50,255 bases of DNA from assembly GCA_029204225.1 (NCBI GenBank), contig CM055105.1:10928551-10978805 (forward strand). Direction: 5' to 3'. The position numbers and the translations under genes are program-made. Below, piece after piece: positions 22,251 to 32,850 of this stretch (position 1 is its first letter; every line of letters starts with the position of its first letter). Below the pieces are notes generated by a model that worked only from the letters and a program-made list of their open reading frames with translations, ran no database searches and had not been told where the DNA came from. The stretch is from Diphasiastrum complanatum. Taxonomy: Eukaryota; Streptophyta; Lycopodiopsida; Lycopodiales; Lycopodiaceae.

Positions 22251-22779
22251 ACCATGAGGTACAAATATTTGATCTGATATCGTGACATCAACAGAAGTGC
22301 TTTTGGACGTGGCTAATCTGCCACTCTTGTAATCATGATTAGTTATAGATGTTTAATCTGTCTGATCAGAATTTTACTGGAACTGACCCAACTTTTTTCC
22401 ATCATTGGACGTAAAAACGGTGTTTGTTCTCATCCCACATGGCGTAGGCCAAGAGGATGAGATTCATGTCAATGGCGCAAGTAAAGAGCATTGGGTAAAT
22501 GCCTTCGGCTTCAAGGAGTGGTTGGGTGGTTTGGACCCAAGGTGCTATCTGAGATTCTGTTGGGAGATCCTAGATGTGGGTGGTGGTAGGTACTGCACGT
22601 ATAGTCACATATTTGGTGTCGGTTTTATTGGAAGGACTGGAGGGTTGGTTATCGAGGTTTGAGGAGGATGCCATGATAATGGGGGTCGGTTGAGGTCTTT
22701 GCAGGAGTAAGATAAGAGCTGGGTATGATGCGGTAATGGCTGGGGTTAAAAAAAGGAGAAAAAAAACTTAGTAAAAGAG
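22251..22779. other. no supported gene
   Basis: AT-rich up to 22400, then a G-rich stretch. The ORF at 22405-22662 (85 codons) has no recognised motif and no second copy in the window. Possibly LTR or leader sequence of C8 or LTR-Z. Confidence 0.4.
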
Positions 22780-23575
22780 AAAAAAGACTCAAAAAGTGAA
22801 AATGATGAATTTTGAGTGAATGGGATTGGAATAGATGGAAATGAGAGTGGAGTAGGGTGTTATGATTGTTGAGGAAGGCATGTGTGAAGTTTGTTCACAA
22901 ATGGAGACAATTGAAAATTTGCTTGTAAAATTGGCAAGAGCTTCGCTGCATGAAGCACCAAATGACTTGAATTTCTTGCTTATATAGAGGAGAATTAGAG
23001 TGTGTAATAGGAGAAGTGTGCTTTCCACTGCACAGTTCCATACCATTTTTGCAGGGACCTTCGTCACAAAATTCTAAGACCCCAAAGATGTTTGAAAGAG
23101 TTCATAAGCTGTTTTGGCTGCTCTGTGAAGGCTTTGAAGGTCATGCGAGGGTTAAACACTCGTAGGAAGGGAACTCTCGCACAACTTGTTCAATTTTAAT
23201 GATTTTCAAGATTTGACCATATAGAAAGGTCAGTTTCACTGTCCTGATTTCATTTATGCTATCTGCAAGAGTTAGTATAGTGATCTTGATGGCATGCGAG
23301 AGTTCCTAAGATTCAGCTTGTTTGAACTCTTGCAGAGCCTTTTTTTTATTGTTCTTTCACAAGTAACTCTCGCAGAGATTTCTATAGGTCCATCTGGGTC
23401 AGCAGATCTGACTATGGTGAGTCTTGCGAGAGTTCTTATGAAAAACTTATAGCTGATCCATCAATTTAAGTGATTTGTATCTCGATTTTTTGTACTTTTC
23501 CTTGAGATCTTCAAACTAGATCTTCATTTTTAGAGACTAAGTGTTGCCAATTGATGGTCTGCTACCTCTAGATCT
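22780..23575 (-). repeat. LTR-like promoter region (LTR-Z)
   Basis: On minus there is a TATA box (TATATAAG, 22979-22986), with no coding around it. Upstream of the TATA (23140-23440) are six copies of TGCGAGAGTT arranged as three inverted pairs. The general layout (paired 10-bp motifs in U3, then TATA) parallels the copia LTRs of C5-C7, but with another motif. The ends are not seen; the right side is cut by the C5 LTR at 23576. Confidence 0.5.
23144..23434. repeat. three inverted pairs of TGCGAGAGTT
   Basis: Pair 1: TGCGAGGGTT 23144-23153 with AACTCTCGCA 23172-23181. Pair 2: TGCGAGAGTT 23295-23304 with AACTCTTGCA 23325-23334. Pair 3: AACTCTCGCA 23365-23374 with TGCGAGAGTT 23425-23434. Each pair could form a hairpin or bind a dimeric factor. 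Confidence 0.85.
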
Positions 23576-24200
23576 TGTTAGATCTAACTGTGGTGACCTT
23601 CATATTGTCAAATTTCAGAGTTTAAGGACTGAAATTGATCTACAAATGATCACAAAGAGTGATTGGTAGCTTGGGATCTTGATCTACATCAAGACTAGCT
23701 TCAAATCTAGCTTCTACTTGACAATCTTTGTGATTCCAAGCAAGAACAATAAAAAAAGATGATCCACGGCTTCATACGTGTGAAGTACAACTTAAGAGAG
23801 TCAAAACACAAAGATTGCTTTACAAACCAAGATTTTTCATCATTAGCTCAATAATGGATCCATCATGGATCAAGTACAAAATCACAATACTCTCTCTCTA
23901 AGCTGCATCCAGCACGTGTGGGACAGCTAAGTTTACTCATCCATATCCACTTTGGATAAGATCTATCAAGTTTGCCACATCATCCATTGGTGGTTTGTGT
24001 TGACCTTCTAGATTCCTACAATCTAGGACCTAACTCCTATTATTCAGGAGATGTCATATTAGACTCAAATGAAAGCTAATCAAAATAAATCTGAATATTG
24101 CAAGTGTCATTTCACACATGTGGATAGGTCCTCACACGTGTGTATCCACATAGATGTCAAAATACATCAAAAACCATGTGAAAATTGCTTAATTCTAACA
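23576..24200 (-). repeat. 3' LTR of copia C5
   Basis: On minus it starts TGTTAGAATTAAG and ends GTTAGATCTAACA, with a 7-bp inverted repeat TGTTAGA/TCTAACA. The purine tract ATTGAGGAAGAG precedes it. It contains CACACGTGTG and CACATGTG close together (24105-24146), a CACGTG at 23914 and ACGTGTGAA at 23777. Length 625 bp. Confidence 0.88.
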
Positions 24201-24854
24201 CTCTTCCTCAATTTTTACAAGATACAACTGTAGTACATCTATCTACAACTCCTAAGGATGATCTTAACTTCATAAATGAAGCCTTTGGCAAGGCTTTAGT
24301 GAGTAGATCAGCAAGGCAATCTGAAGAAGACACATGATGTAGCTTGATCTCCTTTGCTTGAACCTTTTCCCTCACAAAATGGTGAGCAATCTCTATGTGC
24401 TTGCTCCTTGCATGGAATGTGGGATTGGTTGCTAATGCTTGGCTTGATTGGTTGTCACAAAATATTGTTGGCTGCTCCTCGGCCTCCATGACTTGCAATT
24501 CTACCAAAAGCCTCTTCAACCATAGGATCTCCTTTGTTGTGGATGTTAGTGCCTTGTATTCCGATTCGGTTGAAGATAGAGAAATAGTATTTTGCTTTTT
24601 GGAAAGCCAAGACACTATGCCATTGCTAAGGAAGGGGACAAAAGCAATTGTGGGCCTCCTATCCACCTTATCACTTGCAAAATCAGCATCCGAATATGCC
24701 CTTAAGGCAAGATTAGACCCATCATATAAAATGCCAAAGTTCTTGGTGGCCGAGATGTACCTCAACACCCTTTTTGCATTTTCCCAATGACAAACCAATG
24801 GATTTTGCATAGATTGGCCTAGTTTGCCTACACTATAACTTAGATCAGGTCTAG
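24201..24854 (-). pseudogene. copia C5 RNase H
   Basis: An almost intact frame, 24208-24810: LVCHWENAKRVLRYISATK, AYSDADFASDKVDRRPT (Asp), IVSWLSKKQNTISLSSTESEYKAL in two adjoining parts (Glu), IFCDNQSSQALATNP (Asp), FHARSKHIEIAHHFVRE, VSSSDCLADLLTKALP, RSSLGVVDR, then a stop before the polypurine tract. This is the best preserved RNase H in the window. A short gap at 24811-24854 is read in another frame. Confidence 0.92.
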
Positions 24855-25791
24855 TTATAGTAAGATAGATAAGGAGCCTACAAGTCTCCTATATAGTGTG
24901 ATGTTCTCAAAGGATGCTTCATCATCACTATTGAAAACTTTTACATTTTGCTCCATAGGAGTTTCTACTCCTTTACAATCTTTCATTTCAAACTTTTCTA
25001 AGATAGAAGTAGCATATTTAGATTGACAAATAAAACTCAAATCCTTGCCTCTTAAAACTTCTATTCCTAATATGAAATGAAGATTACCAAGATCCACCAT
25101 CTTAAACTCCTTAAACAATGCTACTTTCACTTCTTGTATACCATCAAGATCATTTCCACTAAGGATAATGTCATCAACATACAAAATGAGAAAGATGATT
25201 TTACCATCATTAAATCTTAAGTAAAAAGAATGATCATAAGCACTTACAACAAACTTAATAGAGTTCAAGAAGGTATTCAACCTAGAGTACCAAGCTCTGG
25301 GTGCTTGCTTAAGCCATAAAGGCTTCTTAGCAACAAACACACTTTTTCCTCTTGATCTTCTTTGATGAAGCCCTCGGGCTGCCTCATGAAAATCTCCTCT
25401 TCCAAATATCCATTGAGAAAAGCATTAGTCACATCAAGTTGAAATAGAGGCCAACTGAAAGTAGTTGCAAGAGAAATAATCAACCTTATGAAAACTAGCT
25501 TAGCAACAGGAGCAAAAGTCTCATCAAAATCTACTTCCTTGGTTTGCAAGAACCCCTTTGCCACTAGCCTTGCCTTGTGTTTGTTGATGCTCCCATCTTG
25601 ATTGTACTTCAATCTATAGATCCATTTGCACTCAAGTGGATTTCTTCCTTGAGGAAGATCCACAAGCTTCCATGTATGATTCTCCATAAGAGCATCATAC
25701 TCTTTTTGCATGGCATCCCTCCATTCTTGTGACTCCATAGCTTCTTCAAAGCAACTTGGCTCATCAAACATAGAAGTTAGAAAAGTGTAAG
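24855..25791 (-). pseudogene. copia C5 reverse transcriptase
   Basis: Minus strand. 25277-25771: SMFDEPSCFEEAMESQEW, KWIYRLKYNQDGSINKHK, ARLVAKGFLQTKEVDFDE, FQLDVTNAFLNGYLEEEIF, then a one-base frameshift near 25310. 24855-25340: QAPRAWYSRLNTFLNSI, LYVDDIILSGNDLDG (YVDD), FKMVDLGNLHFILGIEV. A second break lies near 24860. The N-terminal side ends abruptly at 25791, where the family A LTR of E3 begins. Apart from two frameshifts it looks recent. Confidence 0.92.
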
Positions 25792-26764
25792 TGTTTACAG
25801 ATTCACTGAATCTATGAACACCGTTTTGTTTCTTTTCTTTATGTTATTGCTTCAGACGTTAAAGTTCGTTATGGATTATCTTCTTGTTATAACAGTCAAC
25901 AGCAGAACCATTTCTCAGTTTCAATGTATTTCCCAGCCTGTCAATGGGAAAACGGGTTTGATACTCAGCTACATGCATACACTAGCCATGTAACCATCTA
26001 CAGCTCAAGAGGATCAGCATTTCAGAGTAGGGTGCAAACCTACACTAACTTCTGAATCAGAGAACAATCAAGAACTAGATTAGCTACTGAAAACAAGATT
26101 CCTAGCAGCATTTTAACAATCTAAGAATCAAGAAACACTCATCACTTGATGCTTAGATTACTCAAGAACAATCAAGAACTGAATTGTAAAGAAATGTGCA
26201 AGATCTATGCCACAAACCAGCCTATCTAGTTTACTTGAATGCTGAATCCTAATCAAGCATGCTCATAGAAACCTCACTCAAGAGCATTGCCATGAACAAG
26301 GAGCTTAGTGTTCTTCAAGAACTCATGGAGGATCTTCTTTATTAGCTCAAGAGAACTTGAAATACAATCAAAGCTCCCTCAAAAGAGAGGGGGGCCCTTA
26401 AATAAGCAAGAAGGCTACCCATGTGGAGCCCAAGTGGCAATTCCACCAAACTAGAAACTACATGTGGAATTTGCCCTTCCGCTAGAGGTCACCATCAAAA
26501 GCTGGCTCACTCTTAATATTTTAAGGGGGTTCTACATTTATTACAATTATTCAAAAAAATGTTACTAGCTCCTACATGGTCATTCCTTCTTTGGGATACA
26601 CCATGTAGGCTCACATAGTTAATCACTATCTTCCTAGCTAGTATTTCCTCGGCTCTCAGCTTCTTCTGCTCTCTTCCTTCTGAGACCTCCTCGGTCATGG
26701 GTGAGAGATAACTTGTGTCTTTAGCTTGGCTAGGCATCTGAGGATTCTCTGGAATCTGCTAGCA
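25792..26764 (-). repeat. 3' LTR of E3 (LTR family A, copy 2)
   Basis: On minus it starts TGCTAGCAGATTC (26764) and ends GAATCTGTAAACA (25792), with the terminal palindrome at 25792-25820 in decayed form (two mismatches). The CCCTTAAATAAG block (26396-26407 on +) is the TATA-like element seen in copy 1. 973 bp. Confidence 0.85.
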
Positions 26765-26779
26765 TTATCCACCCCTAAT
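26765..26779 (-). promoter_or_regulatory. polypurine tract of E3
   Basis: ATTAGGGGTGGATAA on minus lies immediately before TGCTAGC. Its position and purine bias fit a PPT and support the call that the adjacent LTR is the 3' LTR. Confidence 0.7.
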
Positions 26780-27000
26780 CTGTTGTAGGACCCACTGCAA
26801 CACCGGTGATGTCTTCTGCTTGGCAGTTGAAAAAGCATGGATCTTCTTTTGCTTTCGTAAAACCAGGTGCTTATTATCCGCAAAATTTATTTGCCAAAAT
26901 TGGAAGTCTCTCAACTGGCCACTACATACTAGTCCACTTGAGAACTTCCTGCGAGTCCTGCTCACCTCGTCGTTGTGCCCTCTGCTTTCGCTCGCTCATT
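26780..27000 (-). other. E3 3' untranslated stretch
   Basis: Between the stop of the ORF X C-terminal domain and the PPT. Short ORFs on both strands overlap with no recognised motif, so I see no gene. Confidence 0.5.
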
Positions 27001-27624
27001 TCATCCTAGGGCTTCAAAAACCTGGAAGCGGAGCTTACTTCTGAAACTGAGGGGCCCCAAATATTCCCTTATCTTCTCTACAAAGCCCATCTCCTGCCAG
27101 TCTTCCACCATGGTCACATAGCATGACAACATGAAAGCCGCTCTGTAGTATAGCTTGGCCATCATTTCATGGTCTTCTTCCGACTGGAGGGCCGTATTTG
27201 GGTTGATCCTAATGGGATCCAAGCCTCGATCCCAAAAACACTCCTGTTGCATAAATAAGGCCATGGATATGCAATACTCAGCACTTTCTTGCATGCAGAT
27301 ATCGACACTTGTCTTGTATTTGTGCCCGAAGTCGAGTAGCTGCAACCTCAGATCATCCGGGGTGGTTTCCTCTGAAATTCCCGGGATGACAGGCCAGTTT
27401 ACCAACTCTATTCGCAGCTTCTCCACCGGCCATGGGCTTCTGCGTTTGAGTGGCATGTAGTAAGGATCCAGTCGCTTCCATGTCGGGGCCTTCAAATACT
27501 CTTGAAGACACCTGCTATCTTTCAGGACCTTGTTTCGCCAATCTGGTTGCGGTTGTAGTGCGGCAATGATCTCAGCCCTGGTGGAGTATTGGCTTTGATC
27601 GATGTCTTCTTTGCCTCCCCTCAT
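27001..27624 (-). pseudogene. ORF X C-terminal domain (unknown function)
   Basis: An open frame of 207 codons on minus. Composition is that of a folded, mostly helical domain: many Trp, Tyr and Leu, few low-complexity runs. Landmarks: ALQPQPDWRNKVLKD, KAPTWKRLDPYYMPLKRRS, VEKLRIELVNWPVIPG, LLDFGHKYKTSVDI, MALFMQQECFWDRGLD and AAFMLSCYVTMVEDW, ending FEALG-stop. No signal peptide or clear membrane segment. I do not recognise the family. It lies between pol and the 3' LTR in the sense direction, where some plant gypsy elements carry an extra ORF or env-like gene. A captured host gene is the alternative. No second copy in this window, because the other ORF X module is cut before this point. Confidence 0.6.
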
Positions 27625-29690
27625 ATTGGGAGGGTACTTTCTTTCAAATCTCTCTGATTACCTTGTATCAGCTAGTTTACTTCTAGGCTGGGTAGGAGAA
27701 GTTGTCCTATGCGGCTGGGACGGCCTTTCCAGATAATCATCAAGGGCCTTGGTGCCCGTGTCTTTCTCTTTTGTCCGTATCTGCACCCGTGTCTGGCCTG
27801 GGCGAGAATCTTCTTGTCTCCGGTTGGTCAGCCAGGAAGTCATCATCGGCTCCAATGTCTGTGTTAGTTTCTGGAAGGTCGAGGATGGAATGATCTGGGG
27901 AGAGAGGTGCGGGGGTGAACGGTTTAGGAGGAGGCGAAAACAATAAGTTATACGCAACACTGGGGGAGTGGATTTGTTGGAGGAACTCGTCCCGTCGGGC
28001 TTTGTAAGTGTCGCTGGACCTTTTGATGGGCCCATTATTTGGCTAGGAGGTGATGAAGAAAGGGGAGATGGAAGAATTGGGTAAGTTGGAATGAATGTTT
28101 CAGAAAAATTAAATGCGAAGTAGGAAGAAGGTTTAAAGGTGGGAGGGGGTCGGGGAAAAGTTTTAGAAACAACGTCGGCTCTCTGGCCACCCGATCCCAA
28201 GCTATCGATTGAAGGGTGGGTTTGCACGTCCTGATTCCCTGCTCCATCATTCCCATCATCGTCCCGTGGCTTCATTACGTGAGCACCTGCTTGGGCCTTG
28301 CATGCCATGTCCCATAATTGGTTCACCTTGTCCAAGACTTGCTGTAGGGCCTTCGTTGTTTCTTTCAGCTGCTTCTGGGACTCTAGGATGATCTTCTCTT
28401 GCTTTGCCACAATGTTTTCAAAATTCTTTTTATCGGCCTCTCGCTCTTGGATTAGCCTTATGTATTTCTCCATCCGGATGGCTGAGGCCTGTGGGGGCCT
28501 GGATTTGAATGTCCTCGGGCTTGACGGGAGGAGCATCGACTGTCATTGCACCCGATGATCCGTCTCGTACTTGGTCGATTTGGACCATCTGGTGTTTCAG
28601 TTGCTGCTGGATCTCTTCCAAAGTGGATTTCTACCTGGCCATCGCGGATTTGGTTTCTACTACCTCTTTTTTCTTTTTGTTGGCTAGCCTTTGATATCGC
28701 GCAATCTCTTGGTCTTGATGTTGGACCTTGCTCTCTAGAACTTGATGCTGGCTCACCAACCAATGCATGTGGTAGCTCATTTCGGATAGGCCAATCATTG
28801 AGCATTTGGCTGCTTCAGTGAGCTTTTCAGGGTTAGAGAGGGTTGGGTACTGATCTGGGGTGTGGGATGGTGAGGCTAAACCAAAAAATAGGCATGGTGT
28901 TAGAGCTGAAGATGGAGGTGGAGGTGGAGGTGGTGGAGGGGTGATGTTAGTAACTGTTGTGGCGACGACGGTGGTGGTGGTGACTATGGTGGTTAGTGGA
29001 GGTGTCTGACTTCTTCTTGGCTGCATCCCCTTTGTTGGATCGTTGTCGCTTATCTCCATCAGGTCCGCAACATCAAAATATTGAGATTTGTCTAATATGT
29101 GGACTTGTTGGGCCTGTGATTGTTGATCTTGTGACTGTTGGGCTGCTCCCGTGTCTTGGAGATTGGATATCCCCACTCCTCCCCCCAATAATTGTGCTGA
29201 TAGTGATGTTGGTGGCGTTGGTGTCATAAGGGATATGGGTGGGGTGATGGTTGTAGCTGGTGGTTGAGTAGCAGAGTGTGATGTGATGATGGGTTGGGCT
29301 GCTGCTAATGTGGTTGCTCCATCACCCCCCCTCATGGACATGTGAGAGTGACGAGTGTTGTTGTGATGCCGTTGAGGAACTGCTATGATCCGAGGTGGAG
29401 CCATCGGAAGCGGATCCCACGGGTGATGTACTGCCAACAAGAAGCTTCTTTTGCATGCGTTGTTGCCGAGTGTCGGGCAACTGGCCTTGGAGGTGTCGGC
29501 TACTTGAGGGTCAGATGTTGTTGCCGCTTGTGGATCCGGTTGTGGGCTTGTTTGTCTCTGTACCAGTGGTAGAATGCTGGTGTTGACCCGTTTAGGCTGT
29601 GTTCCCGATGGGGAGGTGGCTCGTGACCATGCACGCTTGGACTTTTGTTGATCGATGGGGATGTCCCATGCCTTGTCCGCAAGCTATAGG
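27625..29690 (-). pseudogene. ORF X middle: low-complexity region and coiled coil
   Basis: Minus strand, frames 28631-29440, 28430-28621 and 27658-28536. First a Ser/Thr/Pro/Gln-rich segment with a poly-Pro run near 28910-28945. Then a charged coiled coil: LVSQHQVLESKVQHQDQEI, ANKKKKEVVETKSAMAR, one TAG at about 28633, then in the same frame STLEEIQQQLKHQMVQIDQV. After a frameshift near 28495 it continues EKYIRLIQEREADKKNF and ESQKQLKETTKALQQVLDKV. A Pro-rich linker runs on to the C-terminal domain. One stop and about two frameshifts over 2 kb suggest a once continuous reading frame. A role in self-assembly is plausible but only inferred. Confidence 0.55.
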
Positions 29691-30375
29691 CTTTGTTGAA
29701 TCTTTGGCCCGTTATGTGCGTGTTGAAGGGTGATATCTGTCAAGAATTACCCGAGCACTATTATCTGGTGCTTGTTTTTAATGCATTCATGAAGACAGTT
29801 CGAGACAAACTGTGTCCAGTCATAGAGATTCTGGAAATGCAATCGTGAATCTGCCATCATGTGAAACAGGGACATGGATACCCTCTGCAGCTGTTTCCTT
29901 GGTTGTTGCGTGTACTTGGTCAGATTTGCACAGGCTGCTTGTAGCTGTGGGTCGTTGATGGCTTCGACACAGTACCCGTCCTTGTTCTTCCACTTGGGCA
30001 CTGATGGGTCAATGAATTGAAATAGGCTGTCTCCTCAATTTTTTTTAATGTCCTCATCACAACATTGGGCCCTCGTGGAAACCCAAAAGGTTGCAGGTCT
30101 GCCGGTGCAAAGGAGAGGTTGTACACATATTTCCTCACAGGGGGAACTATTAAGGTGTAGGACCTTGCTGTAGCATTGTAGTTTGCATAGACCATATGCA
30201 CGAGATAGGGGCTTTGATATCCCGTGAGTACATGTATTTGGAATTCAATTGCTTGAAAGAATGTGGCTGCCTGTTGATACCAGTGTTGCATTTTTGTCAG
30301 ATCCAATTGGGACAATTGGATGTCGAGCTTATGAGCTTCAGTGTCATCAGAGCTGGTTGTAGGATTGCTAGACAT
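29691..30375 (-). pseudogene. ORF X N-terminal domain (conserved, unknown function)
   Basis: Start chosen at ATG 30375 (MSSNPTTSSDD), because the second copy at 43696 starts MSSNPSSS at the same place. Landmarks: LDIQLSQLDLTKMQHWYQQA, FFQAIEFQIHVLTGYQSP, HMVYANYNATARSY, VRKYVYNLSFAPADLQPFGF, PRGPNVVMRTLKKIEE. A frameshift near 30035 leads to PKWKNKDGYCVEAINDPQL, LFHMMADSRLHFQNLYDW, CLHECIKNKHQIIVLG, and a stop. The conserved ADKAWDIPI and RATSPSG follow at 29560-29680. The frame upstream of the ATG stays open through the Ser/Pro-rich array to 30894. No known domain recognised. Confidence 0.7.
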
Positions 30376-30439
30376 GATGAAAAAACTAGAAAAGAAGGAT
30401 CTGGAAAAACACTGTCGGTTGAGATGGAAGTGGGGGGGG

Positions 30440-30640
30440 GGGGTGTCGATTGAGATGGAGTGTATGGCGTCGGCTGAGATGGGAGTGTATGGCGTCGGTT
30501 GAGAGGGAGTGTATGGCGTCGGCTGAGATGGAGTGTATGGCGTCAGCTGAGATGGGAGTGTATGGCGTCGACTGAGATGGAGTGTATGGCGTCGGCGGAG
30601 ATGGAGTGATGTTGTCGGCTGAGATAGAAGTGAGATAGAT
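30440..30640 (-). repeat. 24-25-bp array immediately upstream of ORF X
   Basis: About eight units; on + the core is GTCGGCTGAGATGG with the spacer AGTGTATGGC, so the array-specific half differs from the other arrays while the core is shared. On minus it encodes QPTPYTPS-type peptides in frame with ORF X. A run of at least ten G (30432-30442) lies at its edge. Confidence 0.8.
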
Positions 30641-31224
30641 TGACGGGAAGGAGCGATGGTGGGAAAGAGATAACTAGGGGAACTGTGGATGGGAAGTGGA
30701 GGTGTTGTGGGAAGGTAAGTAGGGCGTGCAGAATGGGTTTTAGGAGTGGCGAAAAGAGGACTTTTGGTATTTGGGTGTAACAAAGCGGAAGAGATGAAGA
30801 AATGTAAAGAAGGTGACTGGCGGTTAAGGCGGGTGTTTGGATAGGGTAAAACAGTGGGATATGCAGAATAACTGGTGATGTTCAATAGTGTCACAAAAGT
30901 GTTCTGAGAGGTTGCGTGACACTACCCCTCAGCGTGAAAATATGAAAAATGATGTGGTGCTCCTCTGGCGATCTGAGGTTTGGATATTGTCTATGATGGC
31001 GCTCTTTGTGGAACTCGGATGAGGTTTACTAAAAACAGGTGGGGATGGTGTAGACACGGTGATGGATGCATGGATGAAAGGGCGCCAGGATCGTGGAGGG
31101 TGTTCACAAAATCGCCAGAATTTTTTTTCGCCAGGAGCTCCAAGGTCGCACGTTGCTGAGGTGAAAAAGTGTTCGAAATGGGAGCATTTATGGACGTCGT
31201 CGGGTCGGCGCGGTCGCGATGGGA
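30641..31224 (-). other. E3 spacer between the third and second arrays
   Basis: Upstream of ORF X on minus. Up to 30894 it is Ser/Pro-rich and open in the ORF X frame. At 30915-30960 lies GTGACACTACCCCTCAG on +, a block of about 45 bp that recurs on + at 42992-43035. On minus it looks like a purine tract followed by TGTCAC, an LTR-start-like arrangement. No gene seen between 30900 and 31220. Confidence 0.45.
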
Positions 31225-31480
31225 CATGTGTGTAGCGTCGGTCGAGATTTAAAGGGCATCACGTCGGTTGAGTTCTGATAAAAACGTGTTGGTCGAGATT
31301 GAACTGAAGGTCGGCGGTCGAGATGGAACTGGAACTCGTCGGTCGAGATGGAACTGAAATCCGTCGGTCGAGATGGAACTAGAATCCGTTGGTCGAGATG
31401 GAACTGGAATCCGTCGATCGAGATGGAACTGGATCCCGTCGGTTGAGATTGAAATGGATCCCGTCGGTTGAGATTGATCA
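31225..31480 (-). repeat. 25-bp array downstream of E3 pol
   Basis: About ten units of 25 bp. On + the core is GTCGGTCGAGATGGAAC, with the other half TGGAATCC, TGAAATCC or similar. On minus it stays open (31188-31556), cycling through SRPT, SIST and FHLD peptides. Confidence 0.88.
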
Positions 31481-31849
31481 AATTTTCAATATGAAGGAAT
31501 GGATCTGTGGTATGCAAGTGAAGAACTTCAAGGGTGAAAAAATATGATTGAGGCACAGAGTAGAAGTTTTTTATGAAAAGAGTGTATCCCCAGGGATGTT
31601 TGTATGCTAAAGATACCAGTTAGTCACAAAGATGAGGTGGCCAAAGTGGGAGAAGCATCTCCTATGGTATAGCCTAGCATTTGTTGACCTAGAACCTTCA
31701 TGACCCATGAGTATGTACAAGAAGGAAAAAATGCATAGAAGGGACATAAAAAGAAGGCATGCAAAACTAGAAGTACAAGTAATAAAAATAAAAATAAAAC
31801 TAAAAACAATAAACATAGAGAAATGTAGAATATGTACTAGGAAAAGATG
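31481..31849 (-). other. AT-rich spacer after E3 integrase, no gene seen
   Basis: It lies between the end of pol and the second array. The short ORFs on minus at 31607-31816 are Phe/Leu-rich because the DNA is T-rich; no motif is recognised. Confidence 0.55.
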
Positions 31850-32850
31850 TTAAATTGGGTCAACAAAGAACAACTCTTCGTAATACCGCCGTAGACGACC
31901 ACCGTTTACGACAGTGTCTAGGAGTATCCCGTCAAGTGTTTGTAATTGGACAACACCATTAGGAAAATTTTTATTAATAACGTATGGCCCCTCACTTCTG
32001 AATTTCAAATTGTCGGGGTGCTTCTTTGATGTATAAAGAAGCACCTGGTCACCTAAGTGGAGATCTTTATTGCGCAAGTGACAGTCATGTCAGGCATTTT
32101 GGCGTCGTTTGTTAACTAGTTGTGCGTGATAAGATATTAGTCTTGTCTCGCATAACTGGGCTAACGTAAATAGCCTGGTTTTGACTTGTTGTTCGATTGA
32201 AGCCTTTTCATAGAGATATGTTGAAAAAGCTTCCGTAACTCTTAGCGAAGGTACTAAGAATTCTACGGGCATTACCGCTTCTTGACCATATACTAAGTGG
32301 AAAGGTGTAACCCACCCAGTGGCTTTCTTCGGGGTGGTGCGGTAAGCCCAGATAGTTGAGAAGAGTTTTGTTTCCCATTTTAGCTTGGCCATTACACCTA
32401 GGATAGTACAATGTACTTTTTCTGCGAACGACAAGGTAATGGCGTAGGAGATTACCAATGACAACATTTAAAAAATTGTGTGTCGCGATCACTAACAAGC
32501 TCAATGGGACAGCCAAAATGGGTAATAATATTTTCATAAAGAAAACGTGCAACTGTTTTTGCGTTGGCATCCTTCGTTGCTCGAGCCTCCACCCACTTAG
32601 TGGCGTAATCGGTGGCTATGAGGATGTATCGAGCTTGGGTATGTTTTGCTGCTGGACTGATTGGTCCAACAAAGTCAATCCCCCACTTATGGAAAGCTTC
32701 ATATTCTATAATGGGGGTCAATGGTGTGAAGTCTGCTTTGGTATTTTTCTTTGCGCGTTGACAGACATCACACGCTTCAATGACAGCAAACGTGTCTTTA
32801 AACAAAGATGGCCACCAGAATCCCGCTCTAAGGATAATCTTAGCTGTGGC
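31850..32850 (-). pseudogene. E3 integrase
   Basis: From the right on minus: HEGIGGGHFSAEATAKI, FWWPSLFKDTF and CDVCQRAK (HHCC zinc domain), WGIDFVGPI (Asp), LVSDRDTQFF (Asp), then a frameshift and [14 protein letters not shown], where the catalytic Glu (NGQAE in E1) is Lys. It ends [19 protein letters not shown] and a basic tail (DLHLGDQVLLYTSKKH, RRYYEELFFVDPI-stop). No chromodomain. The linker at 32078-32090 has another break. Confidence 0.88.

Noticed and set aside
22405-22662. 85-codon + ORF between C8 and LTR-Z
   Set aside because: No motif, no second copy and no codon signature. It lies in a G-rich stretch where stops are rare by composition.
27001-27624. A host gene at 27001-27624
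   Set aside because: It lies between retrotransposon pol and the matching 3' LTR/PPT, in the element's sense direction and downstream of other ORF X parts. No introns, promoter or known plant family recognised, though capture from a host gene cannot be excluded.
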